This document shows, piece after piece, positions 45,566 to 55,958 of a stretch of 64,000 nucleotides of DNA (positions within the stretch are counted from its first letter, which is position 1; each line of letters begins with the position of its first letter). Below the pieces are notes generated by a model. It ran no database searches and was not told where the DNA came from. It worked only from the letters and a program-made list of their open reading frames with translations. Both the position numbers and the translations under genes were made by a program. Location: contig CM062816.1 in assembly GCA_031772625.1 (NCBI GenBank), positions 630,385,269 through 630,449,268 of the forward strand, given 5' to 3'. The DNA comes from Pinus tabuliformis. Taxonomy: Eukaryota; Streptophyta; Pinopsida; Pinales; Pinaceae.

Positions 45566-46606
45566 TGTTGTTGGGAAAAGTATCCAATTCGGAATGCCCC
45601 TATCCCACTCTAAGGTGTGATAGTGCCTTAGCAACAAACAAGGTAAACTAATTGGGTATTCTTCTTTATGAAATGTAAATGAGGGAGAAGGATATAACTA
45701 ACCTGTGTCTTCCACTAGTTTGTCGATCCAAATAACTCCTCTCTTCAGTAGCTCCCAGCTTATTGCTCCTTCACCGGCCCAGCTTCACCGAATTCCTACA
45801 AGATCACAAGAGAGAGAAACTACACAAAGATACAGATATACATTCATAAAAAGCTCAAGATCAGATTAAGCTAAACATGTAAGCATAACAAAACATCATT
45901 GGTACACAGCATGTAGGAGAAACTCAAGTAGTTTATTGATAAAATAAGAAAGTCCAAGAGGAGATACAACCAAGTGAGTTCCAATGCAGCATCTACCTCC
46001 CAGCAAAGGAATCCCTTCCTCTCCTCCAACAAAGCATAAATCACCCAATGTACTAATCTCAATCTCAAACCAACAACAATTCTCTGCAAAGTACAAAATT
46101 CCAGCCTCCTGAACCTCTGGGTGAGAGATCCATATATAGATGTAACCAGAGAGGATGAGTCAGCTTATGTTTTGACTTGTGGCTTCTCTCTGTCAGTTCT
46201 TGCTTCCACTTGGAGGTTGAGAACCTCTTACTCATCACTAGTCGAATTCATTGAGGCAAGTGTCAATGAGGAAGATTCTGGAAGCTTCCAGGGTCTTTCC
46301 ACCTCGTTGAATGAGCTTGCCATTTGTCACTTCCCGCTCAGCGCACCCTGGTAGTGCTTCCACCTACGTTGCAGTGTACCTAGCCAGTGTAACCTCCGCA
46401 TTTCAGCGCAGACAGCTAGTGGAGCCTCTGAATTGATCCTGAATTGACTATTTCTGAGTTGTTTTTGGTGGAGAACTTCTGGGAGAAGCTGTCATTGGTT
46501 GACCTTGTTCCTTTAGGGGTAGGAACATCTCATTTAGGGACTTTGCATCCCTTGGATTATGGACATTTCATGCTCAATGCTGTAAGGCACAAAAATGTCT
46601 ATAACA
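45566..46606 (-). repeat. 5' LTR of element D (1041 bp)
   Basis: Direct repeat of 38767-39807, the same length with no indels. It is followed by the target duplication ACATC (46607-46611). Confidence 0.95.
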
Positions 46607-46985
46607 ACATCGTCTAGCGAAAATCCACACACTGCACCATCCAAACCTAAATCTCCATGTGTCATTTGCAAAGGGGACCACTATCATCGAGATTGTCCTT
46701 GCATCCCACAGATCTTAAGGGACTGGTCTCCCCGCTTGCACAATTCGGTGTCGTCAACCTATGATGATCATGTTGAGAGTACATCGTCAACTACTAAAAA
46801 TGAATTCAATGGACGGAAAGGTAGATCTGAATTTCCTTGTAGACTGTGTGAAGGCGATCATGCCCTCCACCATTGTCCCTTCTTGGATGAAGCTAAAAGT
46901 TTCTTGGATAACCATCCTGTGTCACCACAGAGACTTCTTCCTCGATACAAGAAACTCTTGCCGACTTCTTCCTCGATATAACTTT
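46607..46985 (+). pseudogene. gag of element E, second part
   Basis: It continues the E gag after the D insertion: ENPHTAPSKPKSPCVICKG and the rest of knuckle 1, then knuckle 2 CRLCEGDHALHHC, then DEAKSFLDNHPVSP. Both knuckles keep CX2CX3HX4C spacing. The frame is lost at SSSI*, where AT-rich DNA takes over, so the acidic and protease-like parts are missing. Confidence 0.88.
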
Positions 46986-47115
46986 TAATTAATTAAAATA
47001 AATTTAATTAATTAAATTAAGTTATGTATTATATATAACACACACACACATATATATATAATTATATTATATAGTATATATATATTATATATAAATCAAA
47101 TTTATATATATAGTT
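46983..47115. repeat. AT-rich microsatellite cluster
   Basis: TTAATTAA, (CA)n and (TA)n runs. It marks the abrupt end of element E and may be a deletion or recombination junction. Confidence 0.8.
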
Positions 47116-47958
47116 TTAATGTTATAAATATATTATGCTGATAGTCGCGTCTTTGCTGAACGTTTTGGCTGAACGGTCACCTTACCGTTTGACCATAGAC
47201 TTGTGTGGCTATCATGTAGAGCCCACCTCAATGGAGCAGGGAGCATAATTGCAGCCTATGTTAGCGGACGGACGGGACAGTAGGGACGCGGTTACAGACA
47301 GTGGACAGCAGGGTCAATGGATGGTTGTGGGTAGTGGATGGACGGCTGTGGGGGAAATCAGTGGATGAGAACAACTTTAAGCAAACCACAGACAATGAAG
47401 CGGAGTGGTGATAGGGAATGGTGGTAGGGCAGCGAATCAGTGTGTCTAGGATGGTTGCTTGTGGCCTCTTGTCGGGCGATCATAGGTAAGCTGAATCGAT
47501 TGCAACAGTGGACAGGTGTCGGAGGGTCTGGCAATAATCAATGTGAACGAATGACGTCAGCGGGGCATTTCAGACAACGATAGTCGCTGGTGTATCGGGT
47601 AGAAGGGAGTGGCTGCTGGTGTGGAAAAGAAAAATGGTGGCTGCGTAGTGAATTGGACAACAGAACCCAACGGAAGAATGGTGACAGGAACCTGAGCGAT
47701 GCAATAGTGGATGTGACCGAGGATCGTTGGCTCTGATACCAAATGAAGCATAAAACTTCTGATACGCAGAATTATATGTAAAAATATTTTATTAAAAAGA
47801 TGAATAGATAGAAGATCATGATTACAATGGGGTTCCTGGCTTATATACTGCCATGGGCACCCTTTGGGAAAGGGCATGATCTTATGATGGTGCCCTTTCA
47901 TCTAATTAACCCTAAAATTAAATAATAAACCTAAAGTTAACTAATTTTTTACATAACA
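47116..47958 (-). mobile_element. Element F: LTR and primer-binding-site relic of a short-LTR element
   Basis: On the minus strand an LTR of ~215 bases (47744-47958) runs from TGTTATGTAAAAAATTAG to TTTTATGCTTCA and includes AGTATATAAGCC, a likely TATA box. Then come TT and TGGTATCAGAGCC (47729-47741), an initiator-Met tRNA primer-binding site. About 600 bases of G-rich leader follow, with repeated GGACGG/GTGGA words, before the element is lost at the AT-rich cluster. No coding part remains. Confidence 0.65.
47729..47741 (-). other. Primer-binding site of element F
   Basis: Exact TGGTATCAGAGCC on the minus strand, two bases from the LTR end. Confidence 0.8.
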
Positions 47959-48731
47959 GGCCATCCCACCCTTTGCTATAAATTGTCCCTCATAACTCAT
48001 TGGAGTGCCTTTTGGTTAGACAAGATTCTGATAAGACTTTCTTAGAGAGAGCTTGGATAGTATTGTAACGCGCCTTGGCTTCTCCACTACGTAGAGACAA
48101 TATATCTCTTTGGAGGAGCAGACGATTGTTGCTGTAACGTTTCACTATCGGAACTGTTGGTTGGACACAGATGTATTGTATGACTGGAACTTACACTTCT
48201 TAATATAACAGAGCAAACACATTTCATGCATATGTCATATTGTATTCCAAATATCTTGTTTACTGTAAATGGTATATGTAGTTGTTTTCTTACACATGCA
48301 TGTATGGACTATTCTATATAAGTATGTATGAATCTTACTGAAATGTGCTAATTGGTTTAACCATCACTTTGGATACTTAGCTAACTTTATTTCCAACTGG
48401 TGATGCATTTTTGCTCATGTGTTCCCTTCCAATTCAAGTACTATTACAGGTCTCCAACAGGCACACTCACCCCTTTTCTTGTGTGTTATCACCGTTCATG
48501 CATCTTCCTTGTCTCGCTTGAGCTATCACACCCTTTCTACCAACCAGGACATCTTACTTGCCTCTATGCGAAATCGCAGGCAGGCATTACCGTACAACTC
48601 ACTGCTGGGACTCCTACACCAAATGGTCTGAGGTATAATTGGGACTTCTTACCAGGGATATCCTTTTACATGTTGGCAGGTCCAACACCATCAAAATTTT
48701 TGGCACTAGAACAAGGGCCAGGTGACAAGTT
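47959..48731 (+). other. Possible 5' LTR/leader of element J; no gene recognised
   Basis: It contains CTATAAATTG near 47978 and lies upstream of a gag relic. An LTR is likely, but I cannot place its ends or a primer-binding site. Confidence 0.3.
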
Positions 48732-49330
48732 GTGTCCTCTCATCCTAGTTTGAACATTTGCATATCTATCATGGAGTCTTGCACTCTCCTCCCTCCAGGA
48801 TGTTTTTTGCATGTCGAATTTGTCACCATCATGAGGGAGTTTTTCGATCTCTTGTCAACATACATGTATTATGGTGAAGACGAAGTGGCCTCGCCTGAGT
48901 TCTTACATGACTTCCTCACCTTTCTTCACGATGAATATAGATGTTCTGACAAATAGGCTAGTCTGCTGCTTGCATACACACTTCGTGAATCTCCACATTG
49001 GTGGTTGTGCAGCCTACCAGTTGATAGTGTGCACTCACTTGAGAAATACTGTGATTTCATTGAAGATACTTTCTATCATTTTTATCCAAAACATCTTGGC
49101 CAGAAAATGTCACAACAACAGAAGGCTCCGCATGAATCACTTGTGGATTTTTTGGCAGTGTTTTCGTGATTTTTAGTTTCAAGCTCTGAAGACCCAAATG
49201 AAATTTTTCGATATTTGGGATAGGTTCGAGTATTGTCTTAAGAAATCTACCCATCCTAAGAAGAAGATCAAGCTAAAACCTTGCTAAGCATACTTCAGTG
49301 ATGGAGCTTCGTAATCATAGACAGACACGG
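48732..49330 (+). pseudogene. gag relic of element J (Ty3-like)
   Basis: Gag-like blocks in two or three frames: REFFDLLSTYMYY, SPEFLHDFLTFLHDEYRCSDK, then a TAG, ASLLLAYTLRESPHWW, DSVHSLEKYCDFIEDTFYHF and QQQKAPHESLVDFLAVFS, then stops, and CLKKSTHPKKKIKLKP followed by AYFSDGAS. The layout resembles plant Ty3 gag N-terminal domains. Identification is from general family resemblance only. Confidence 0.5.
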
Positions 49331-49392
49331 TCCTTGTCACAAGTGACTGTCCATCATCCCCCCATCAAACATCTACACCATCACAGAGTGAT

Positions 49393-50133
49393 GTGGGAGA
49401 GCATGAACACACATTTGTTGAGCCATCACATCATATTGACATAACTCCTTCATATTTTTTTCACAAACTTAGTTGTGAGTCCATACTTCGTCACATTTAT
49501 TTTGTCCCTCAACCTTTTTCTACTTATTCTGATCACCCTCCAGATGACACTATCTTGTGTTCTTCCATTTCGGACTCTACACATGTTTTGAGCAAGTATC
49601 AATATATCGATGGAGTTGGTGTTGCACAACCAACATGCACTGATATTCATGAAGAGCATGACGGGGAGCTTGAACATCCATTAATAGCAGGGGGCCATCC
49701 CTCTCTATCCATACCTCCTATGTTTTTTCTTGACATCCTTGATGATCCTTCCATCCCTGATTTTCCATGTGCATCTTCATCCATAGATGCACCCATTGTT
49801 GATCATTTGCATGACACACCAGATATATTTCCATCACTTCATAATGGAGAGGACCAATCATTGATTGAAAATCCACTTGATCTTTCATCTGCTTTTTTTA
49901 GAAATGGAGAGGGTGAACATCCTTTGTTCTCATCTACCCCTCTGTGTGATTCATCAAATCCTGAGGATGCCAACAACCATCCTAAGTTTTCTGATCTTGG
50001 TTGCCACGATCTCTTTACCTCATCATCCGATCATGATGTTGAGTCACTCATTGTTAATCCATCGAATCCACTGGTCTATGATGATCTATCTATCGACGAA
50101 GTCGAAACACCCCAGACTATAGAGGCACTTTAG
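49393..50133 (+). pseudogene. Open 246-codon stretch downstream of the J gag
   Basis: An open frame rich in Asp, Ser, His and Pro, with no domain I recognise. Acidic words repeat (DDPSIPDFP, NPLVYDDLSIDEVETP). It probably is the region between gag and protease of element J. There is no zinc knuckle, protease or RT after it. Its unbroken length is notable beside the broken gag, so a non-element protein cannot be excluded. Confidence 0.35.
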
Positions 50134-51104
50134 CCCGAGATGATGGTAATGTCAGGCCCTTGATGTATTGAGGTTGGTCTCACTTTCGATCAAGAAATTA
50201 TTCAAACACCTAAGGATCCTCATCACTCATCTATATGCACTAAATAACAATCCAACACTCATATTTCACTTCGTCCACTTGAACTACATGATCCCATCAC
50301 TCATGCATTTGAGGAATCATACATAGCAAGCACACTTGCGCAACATAAGTGGTCTACCTTTCTCACATTTGTTGGCATGTCACAGTCAAGGGAATGCATA
50401 CATTGAACATCTGCATGCAGTGTATCATAGCACCATGGCAAGTCCATAGAGTGCATGGCATGCGCTTTCACTCATTTTTGTTATGTGGATGCTTGTAAGC
50501 TTAGAGTGTGTCTATTTTCATTGTTGTATCTTTCACATCTATTAGTTCACACAACGATCTTCTTCACGAACTATGCCTTCACCAACATGGGTCAACCAAT
50601 GAGTCGATAGTTGAATTCGAAGTATCACTTCACCTAAGATGACCCATGCAATGTTAGATTAGGAGTAGAATTAGTGTTTGCTTTCAGTTTGCTTGTTTGC
50701 ATGCCTATTTGCTTACTTTCTTTGCATGTTTGTTTGTGTGCTTGCTTGTTTTCTTACCCATTTTTATTTCACATTTACTTTTGCTTCCGCTTCACTTTGT
50801 TGTTTGTTTTCTTGTTTTTTTCGTAGCTTAGTTTTTCATGAAACCATGCATGACTCTTGAAACAAGATGGGAAAAGTACAAGAGGCCTTGTGTAGCTATC
50901 ACTACTTCGTTATTTGTCATCCTATCTCTATATGAAGAACTTGTTACTTTTGGTCCATGATACATCGATGGAAAATACATACTGTTCGAAGTGAACGTTG
51001 GTGACAAAACAACGCTTGTGGGCCAACTAAGTGTCACCTACTTGAGTCAGTTGTTTTTGGGCTAACCCTTGTTGTCTCAGTCAAGTAGAGTAAGGTGAGG
51101 AGAA
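50134..51104. other. Unassigned DNA before element C
   Basis: Pyrimidine-rich TTTGCTTGTTTGCATG-type low-complexity sequence at ~50670-50830. No gene seen. Confidence 0.4.
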
Positions 51105-51726
51105 TGTTGGGTGTGGAGCATGATTGTTCAGAGGTCTTTGTTTCATCCGGATGTATACCCAGGAAGTTTGTACACCCTTCCACGTGGGGGGGTGTGGGGC
51201 CAACTTGTCACCCCCCGCGGGGGTTCGGGGGGTCCAATCCCCCCCGGCTGGGGGGTTCAGAGCCCAGCGGTCCCCCGACGGGGATTTCGGGGGTAGCACC
51301 CCTGAAGCTAAAAACAAATGTAAAATTTCCTTGTAAAACTATAGTAATTTCTATTCAATCTGGGTCCTTCATTAGGCAGATGATTTGATGGTAGAACTTA
51401 TGTTTAGTTTAGGGTTTTTTGCCCTAGAAGAAAACCCCTCTCTTTTTATGAGGGCATTGTATTTGAGGCTCTGTAATAGTTGTGTATTCTTTGAGTGAGA
51501 AACAGAGAGGTGAGACTGTGAAAGAAAACAGAGCAGATCTGCTACAGGTTGTGTCTCTTAATTTTATTGGATAATAGAAAGGAAGGACTAGCTGTTCGGG
51601 GTGGATGCAACCCAAACTGGGTGAACCACGTATATCTATGTCTCTCTGGTTTTATGCATTTTATATGTTTATATTTCTACAATATTTTATTTGTTCCATT
51701 GTTCTGTAATATATAATTTTGTAACA
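51105..51726 (+). repeat. 5' LTR of element C (622 bp)
   Basis: It contains a run of G- and C-tracts at 51184-51300 and an imperfect hairpin at 51286-51306, then a conserved tail ending CTGTAATATATAATTTTGTAACA. Confidence 0.9.
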
Positions 51727-51728
51727 AC

Positions 51729-51740
51729 TGGTATCAAAGC
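51729..51740 (+). other. Primer-binding site of element C
   Basis: TGGTATCAAAGC, one base from the initiator-Met tRNA site TGGTATCAGAGC, two bases after the LTR. Confidence 0.85.
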
Positions 51741-51801
51741 TGAAGGTCCATTTGGCTGATAAACTTGTAGGAAAGAAGGGTTCCTCATTCGAGTGGGAGA
51801 A

Positions 51802-52320
51802 ATGGCAGAAGATGGTATGTTTAGGGTCAAGAAATTTAACGACCAAAACTTCTCACTATGGAAGATGCAGATGGAAAATTATTTATATCACAAAGATCCG
51901 TACCTACCATTGGGCAGGAAAACATAGATGCTGATGGGTATGACAGATGAAGAATGGAACCTTCTCGATAGACAGGCACTCAGAATAGTACGGTTGTGCC
52001 TCAAAGTGTCGTTCGCCTTCAAAATTTCGAAGGAAACAACGACGGAGGGTTTGATTAAGGCGTTGGAGAAGCTATATGAAAAACCCTCAGCCTCAAATAA
52101 GGTATTTGTTATGAAATGGTTATTTAATATGAAAATGTCGAAAGGTGGATCCATTGTAGACCATTTAAATGATTTTAATATTGTTACAAGTCAGTTATGT
52201 TCTGTAGGGGTAAACTTTGATGATGAAGTTAGAGCTTTGTTATTCTTTTGCTCATTGCCAGAAATTTGGAATGGTTTAGTAATGGGCATTAGTAACTTTG
52301 TTTCTGGATATGTACTTTAA
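51802..52320 (+). pseudogene. gag of element C
   Basis: ATG at 51802 opens a 41-codon start (VKKFNDQNFSLWKMQMENYL) that ends at TAG 51925-51927. The gag then continues in another frame from 51928: MTDEEWNLLDRQALRIVRLCL, LEKLYEKPSASNKVFVMKWL and SVGVNFDDEVRALLFFCSLP. This is the UBN2-type copia gag. One frameshift separates the parts. Confidence 0.88.
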
Positions 52321-52898
52321 ATTTTGATGATGTGTTGGTGCTATCCTGAGCGAGGAAATGCGACGGAAACGCTCCGATGAGACATCAGGTAATGCTTTCA
52401 GTGTAGAGTCTAGGGGAAGAAAAATGGAAAGAGGAAAGAGCTCAGGATATCACAGTAAATCATGGAAAGGAAGATCCAAGTCCAGATCGGGGATAGTGTG
52501 CTGGAAATGCAGAAGAAAGGACACCTAAAGAAAGAATTTGGATCTCAGAAAGGAAAAGAGGGAGATGCACAACAAGAAAACAATCATGAAACAAATGTGA
52601 CACGTGAGGTTTTAGAAGATTCTTTGATTCTTTATTTTGAAAATATAACTGATTCCTAGGTGGTAGATTCAGGGGACTCATTCCATGCCACACTTGATAA
52701 GAAATACTTTCATGACTATGTTCAAGGAGATTTTGGACAAGTCCGTTTGGGTGATGATAAACCCTGTAAATTGTTGAAATAGGTAAGGTTCTTGTAAAAC
52801 AACAAAATGGAAACCAATGGCTACTAAAGGAGGTAAGGAATGTTCTAGATCTAAAGAAAAATCTGATTTCGACAAGGTAGTTAGGTGGTGAAGGTTGT
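52321..52898 (+). pseudogene. Gag C-terminus and protease remnant of element C
   Basis: A degraded zinc knuckle, CWKCRRKGHLKKEFGS (last Cys lost), lies at ~52500-52550. A TAG at ~52657 precedes the protease site, which reads VVDSGDSFHAT, so the usual D-S-G-A is D-S-G-D. Further stops separate it from the integrase. Confidence 0.8.
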
Positions 52899-53942
52899 GT
52901 GACAACTTTCATAGATAAAGCTTGGAAGGTCACCAAAGGAGCCCTGGTAATAGAAAAAGGGGAAAAGGTTGGTACATTTTATTTATGCAATGGTATTTCT
53001 AACTTTGTTAATGCTTTAACTTCCAAAGGAGCAGATGCAGTATTATGGCATCATAGGATCAGACACATGAGTGAAAAGGCGATGAAGATTCTTCACTCAA
53101 GGAATTTGTTGCCGGGTTTGAAGAATGTTGATTTGGACTTCTGTGAGAATTGCATTTATGGAAAACAGAAGAGAGTCAAATTTCTTAGAGTTGGGAAAGA
53201 AAAGAAGAGTGAAAAATTAGAGCTTGTGCATACAGATGTATGGGGACCTGCTCAGGTATCATCTCTCAGTGGCTCTCGTTATTATGTTACTTTTATTGAT
53301 GATGCAACTAGAAAAAATTGGATTTATTGTATTAATAATATATTTGATGTATTTTATACTTTCAAGAAATGGAAAGCTTTGGTTGAGATTGAGATAGGAA
53401 AGAAATTGAAGTGTCTCAGATCAGAAAATGGAGGTGAATGTTGCAACAAAGAGTTCGATAGGTGTTGTTTAGAGCATGTAATTCGCAGAGAGATGACAGT
53501 TCCAAGAACACCACAAGAAAATGGTGTGTCAGAAAGGATTAATAGAACAATCATGGAGCATGCAAGGTGCATGGGATTACATGGAGGATTGCCTTTACAA
53601 TTTTTGGTAGATGTTGTAGATACTGTTGTTTATCTAATAAACAGATGGCCTTCAAGTTCCTTGGATGGTGGTGTTCCAGAAGAAGAATGGACAGGTAAAA
53701 AGGTAAACTACTTTTTTTTAAAGCCTTTTGGCTGTGAGGCCTTTGTCCATATTAATAAAGAAAATAGAACAAAGCTTGAGGCAAAGTCAAAGAATTGTAC
53801 CTTTATTGGATATGGTGTTAATGATTTTGGTTATCACTTATGTGATTACAAAAATCAGAAAATCATTAGGAGCGGAGATGCAATATTCAATGAAAAGGTC
53901 TTGTATAAGAATCAGTTGCTGGAAAAGAGACACGAAAAATAA
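52899..53942 (+). pseudogene. Integrase of element C
   Basis: A 347-codon open stretch. The pre-integrase HHCC region is WHHRIRHMSEKAM plus CENCIYGKQKRVKF. The core has HTDVWGPAQV, LRSENGGEC and TPQENGVSERINRT. The second catalytic Asp, normally RSDNGGE, is Glu here, which should impair strand transfer. The C-terminal part has FGCEAFVHI and CTFIGYGVNDFGYHL. The frame stops at 53940, before a Gln-rich linker and the RT. Confidence 0.9.
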
Positions 53943-54134
53943 AACAAGGAATACGCAGTTCTTGATGAAATCACTAAAAAATTAAGGGTGCCTGAAAGTA
54001 ATATTAATCAACAACCACAACAACAACAACCATCACAACAGTAGCAAGCACCCCAAACACCTGAAAGTGGTGTTAGAAGATCTAACAGGATAAGTATACC
54101 CCCTGAACGATACTCTCTTTCATTATATTATTTA

Positions 54135-54622
54135 TTGTTGACTGATTTTGGTGAACCTGGATGTTATGAAGAAGCAATGCAGGTTGAAAGCGGGAAGAAG
54201 TGGGAGGTAGCCATGGAAGAAGAGATGGACTCCTTAATGCATAACCATACTTGGGACTTAGTCAGGTTGCCTGCAGGAAAAACTAAATTGAAGAATAAAT
54301 GGGTTTATAGGTTGAAGGAAGAAGATGGAAGAAAACAAAGGTACAAAGCTAGACTTGTGGTGAAGGGGTTTGCACAGAAGAAAGGTATTGATTTTGATGA
54401 AATATTTTCTCCTGTTGTAAAAATGATTTCAATCAGAACTATTTTAAGTTTAGTAGCAGTTGAAGATTTGCATCTTGAGCAGTTAGATGTAAATACAACC
54501 TTTCTCCATGGGGATTTGGAGAAAGAGATATATATGCAGCAGCCACAAGGATCTGAGGTAAAAGGGAAGGAGAAACTAGTGTGCAAGTTGAAGAAGAGCT
54601 TGTATGGTTTAAAACAGGCTCC
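54135..54622 (+). pseudogene. Reverse transcriptase of element C, first part
   Basis: Copia RT N-terminus: MEEEMDSLMHNHTWDLVRLP, KNKWVYRLK, KARLVVKGFAQKKGIDFDE and SLYGLKQAP. It is cut after the Pro codon at 54622 by element B, duplicating GCTCC (54618-54622). The RT resumes at 60567. Confidence 0.92.
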
Positions 54623-55073
54623 TGTTAGGATATTCCGACACATAGGAAATAGTTAAGTACAACTTGGTCTAGTATAGAGTTAGGTATAGAGTTAGGTAAA
54701 GTGTGTTTTTTTACTATGTACATTTTGTAACATATAATCCAACGATCAAGATATGTAGTGATCCGCTGGTTCATTCTCTCATCGGTATTACCGACACTTG
54801 ATCCTTGGCTTAACACTTGATTGGTCCATGATCTCTATTCAAATAACATGGAGGGTCATTTGTAGGGTAATTCGTCTATGAGAGAAGCATATGTAAATTT
54901 TCATTCCTTTATTAATAAATTGCCTGAAGTGGCCGCGTTGGCTCAGGCCGTGGACTGTTTCCCTCTTTGATGGTTTTAACCACATCAAAATACTGGTGTA
55001 TTGATCTGTGATCTATTTGTGAGCGATGTCCTTTAGTGTTCTGTCTGAGGAACTTACCCTGTAAATTCCTACA
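54623..55073 (+). repeat. 5' LTR of element B (451 bp)
   Basis: It runs TGTTAGGATATTCCGACACA to CTGTAAATTCCTACA. Confidence 0.95.
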
Positions 55074-55085
55074 TGGTATCAGAGC
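55074..55085 (+). other. Primer-binding site of element B
   Basis: TGGTATCAGAGC, an exact match to the plant initiator-Met tRNA primer-binding site, directly abutting the LTR. Confidence 0.95.
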
Positions 55086-55958
55086 TATTTGAGGGCCGCG
55101 TCCGTTCGTGATCCAAATCTAAAGCCAGTAGAACTGCATTCGACAACCATTTCCTAGATCTATTGTTTCTGACTACTTTCGGGCCGACATGACTACTCTG
55201 TTGTGTTGGGAGCATATTTTCCAGTGAGGAACCCCTTTCGTTTCACCCGAAAAGGTTTCTGATAGCCCTAGCTGCGTCATTTTTAAGATCTGGCGGTATA
55301 CAGTGTTTATTTGCAGTTTATAGTCATTTTCTCTCTATTTATTTCAGTTTCGGTTTATTTAGCCTTTTTTATTACCGGATCTATACCTTTCATTTCTACG
55401 TATTCTCTTCGCCCTGCGACTCTATGCGATCTGGGCAAATCAGAAACAAAAAGGAAGGATTTTTCTCATGCGTATGCTCCTTTCCGATGCGCCTTAGTGT
55501 GATCTCAGAAAATCAGAAACATTGAGGAAAATATTTAGTTTCCGGCTAAAGCTAACTTCGAGCCGCAAGGTTCATTTTTTTTGTATGTCCATGTTGGGTT
55601 TTTTGTTTTTTGTTTTGTAGGGAAAAAGAGCTTTCTCAAAGCAAGCACGCAACCCAAAGCATCGATCCCCCCCCCTCTCTCTCTCTGTCTCAAACTTTTT
55701 GTATAGCTCACTTGGTGCAAAGCTAATTTATGAGAGTAGAGGTCTTTGGGTTCAAGTCTCCATTTTGTGGGGTGGATTTTTATTTCCACACATTCCCGCA
55801 CTTTGTTGGTGACTTCATCAAATATTCTTCAAAAAGCCATAACTTCTTCATCTGGAAGTCATTTTCAGAACCGTTTTTTTTTAAACATCCTAATTTTTCG
55901 AGATCTTTCCATTGAAACACTTAGTTTCAGCATCTATAGCTTCAGTTTTTTTTTTTAA
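55086..55958 (+). other. Leader of element B
   Basis: Untranslated leader with a C-run followed by (CT)n at ~55668-55686. No gene. Confidence 0.7.

Larger units (their letters stand above)
38767..46606 (-). mobile_element. Element D: complete non-autonomous family-L LTR retrotransposon
   Basis: LTRs 38767-39807 and 45566-46606 are both exactly 1041 bases, start TG and end CA, and differ at about 30 positions by manual count (~3%). They are flanked by perfect ACATC target duplications at 38762-38766 and 46607-46611. On the minus strand the primer-binding site follows the right-hand LTR and a polypurine tract precedes the left-hand LTR. The 5.76-kb interior holds one intact 522-codon gag/protease-like ORF (42284-43852) and no RT, RNase H or integrase. 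It is inserted in the gag of E, a member of the same family. Confidence 0.93.
30080..46985 (+). mobile_element. Element E: family-L retrotransposon split by two later insertions
   Basis: The pieces of E are the 5' LTR part 1 (30080-30325), LTR part 2 (35864-36663), primer-binding site (36667-36687), leader (36688-38406), gag part 1 (38407-38766) and gag part 2 (46607-46980). Element A sits inside the LTR and element D inside gag. Removing A and one copy of its 5-bp target duplication leaves an LTR of 246 + 800 - 5 = 1041 bases, the same length as the D LTRs. E stops abruptly at about 46980, where AT-rich microsatellite DNA begins, and no 3' LTR is found. E is the oldest member of the nest. 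Confidence 0.8.

Noticed and set aside
47041..47095. (CA)n/(TA)n cluster as a promoter or origin
   Set aside because: Plain dinucleotide repeats with no associated gene.
51105..51726. Clean 5-bp target duplication for element C
   Set aside because: The left flank GAGAA and right flank AGGAA do not match, so I do not claim one.
55074..55085. tRNA gene near TGGTATCAGAGC
   Set aside because: This is a primer-binding site complementary to a tRNA 3' end; no tRNA cloverleaf surrounds it. The same holds for 35411-35422, 47729-47741 and 51729-51740.
55668..55686. C-run plus (CT)n as a functional polypurine/polypyrimidine tract
   Set aside because: It is in the leader, not beside the 3' LTR, and the real polypurine tract is at 60107-60115.
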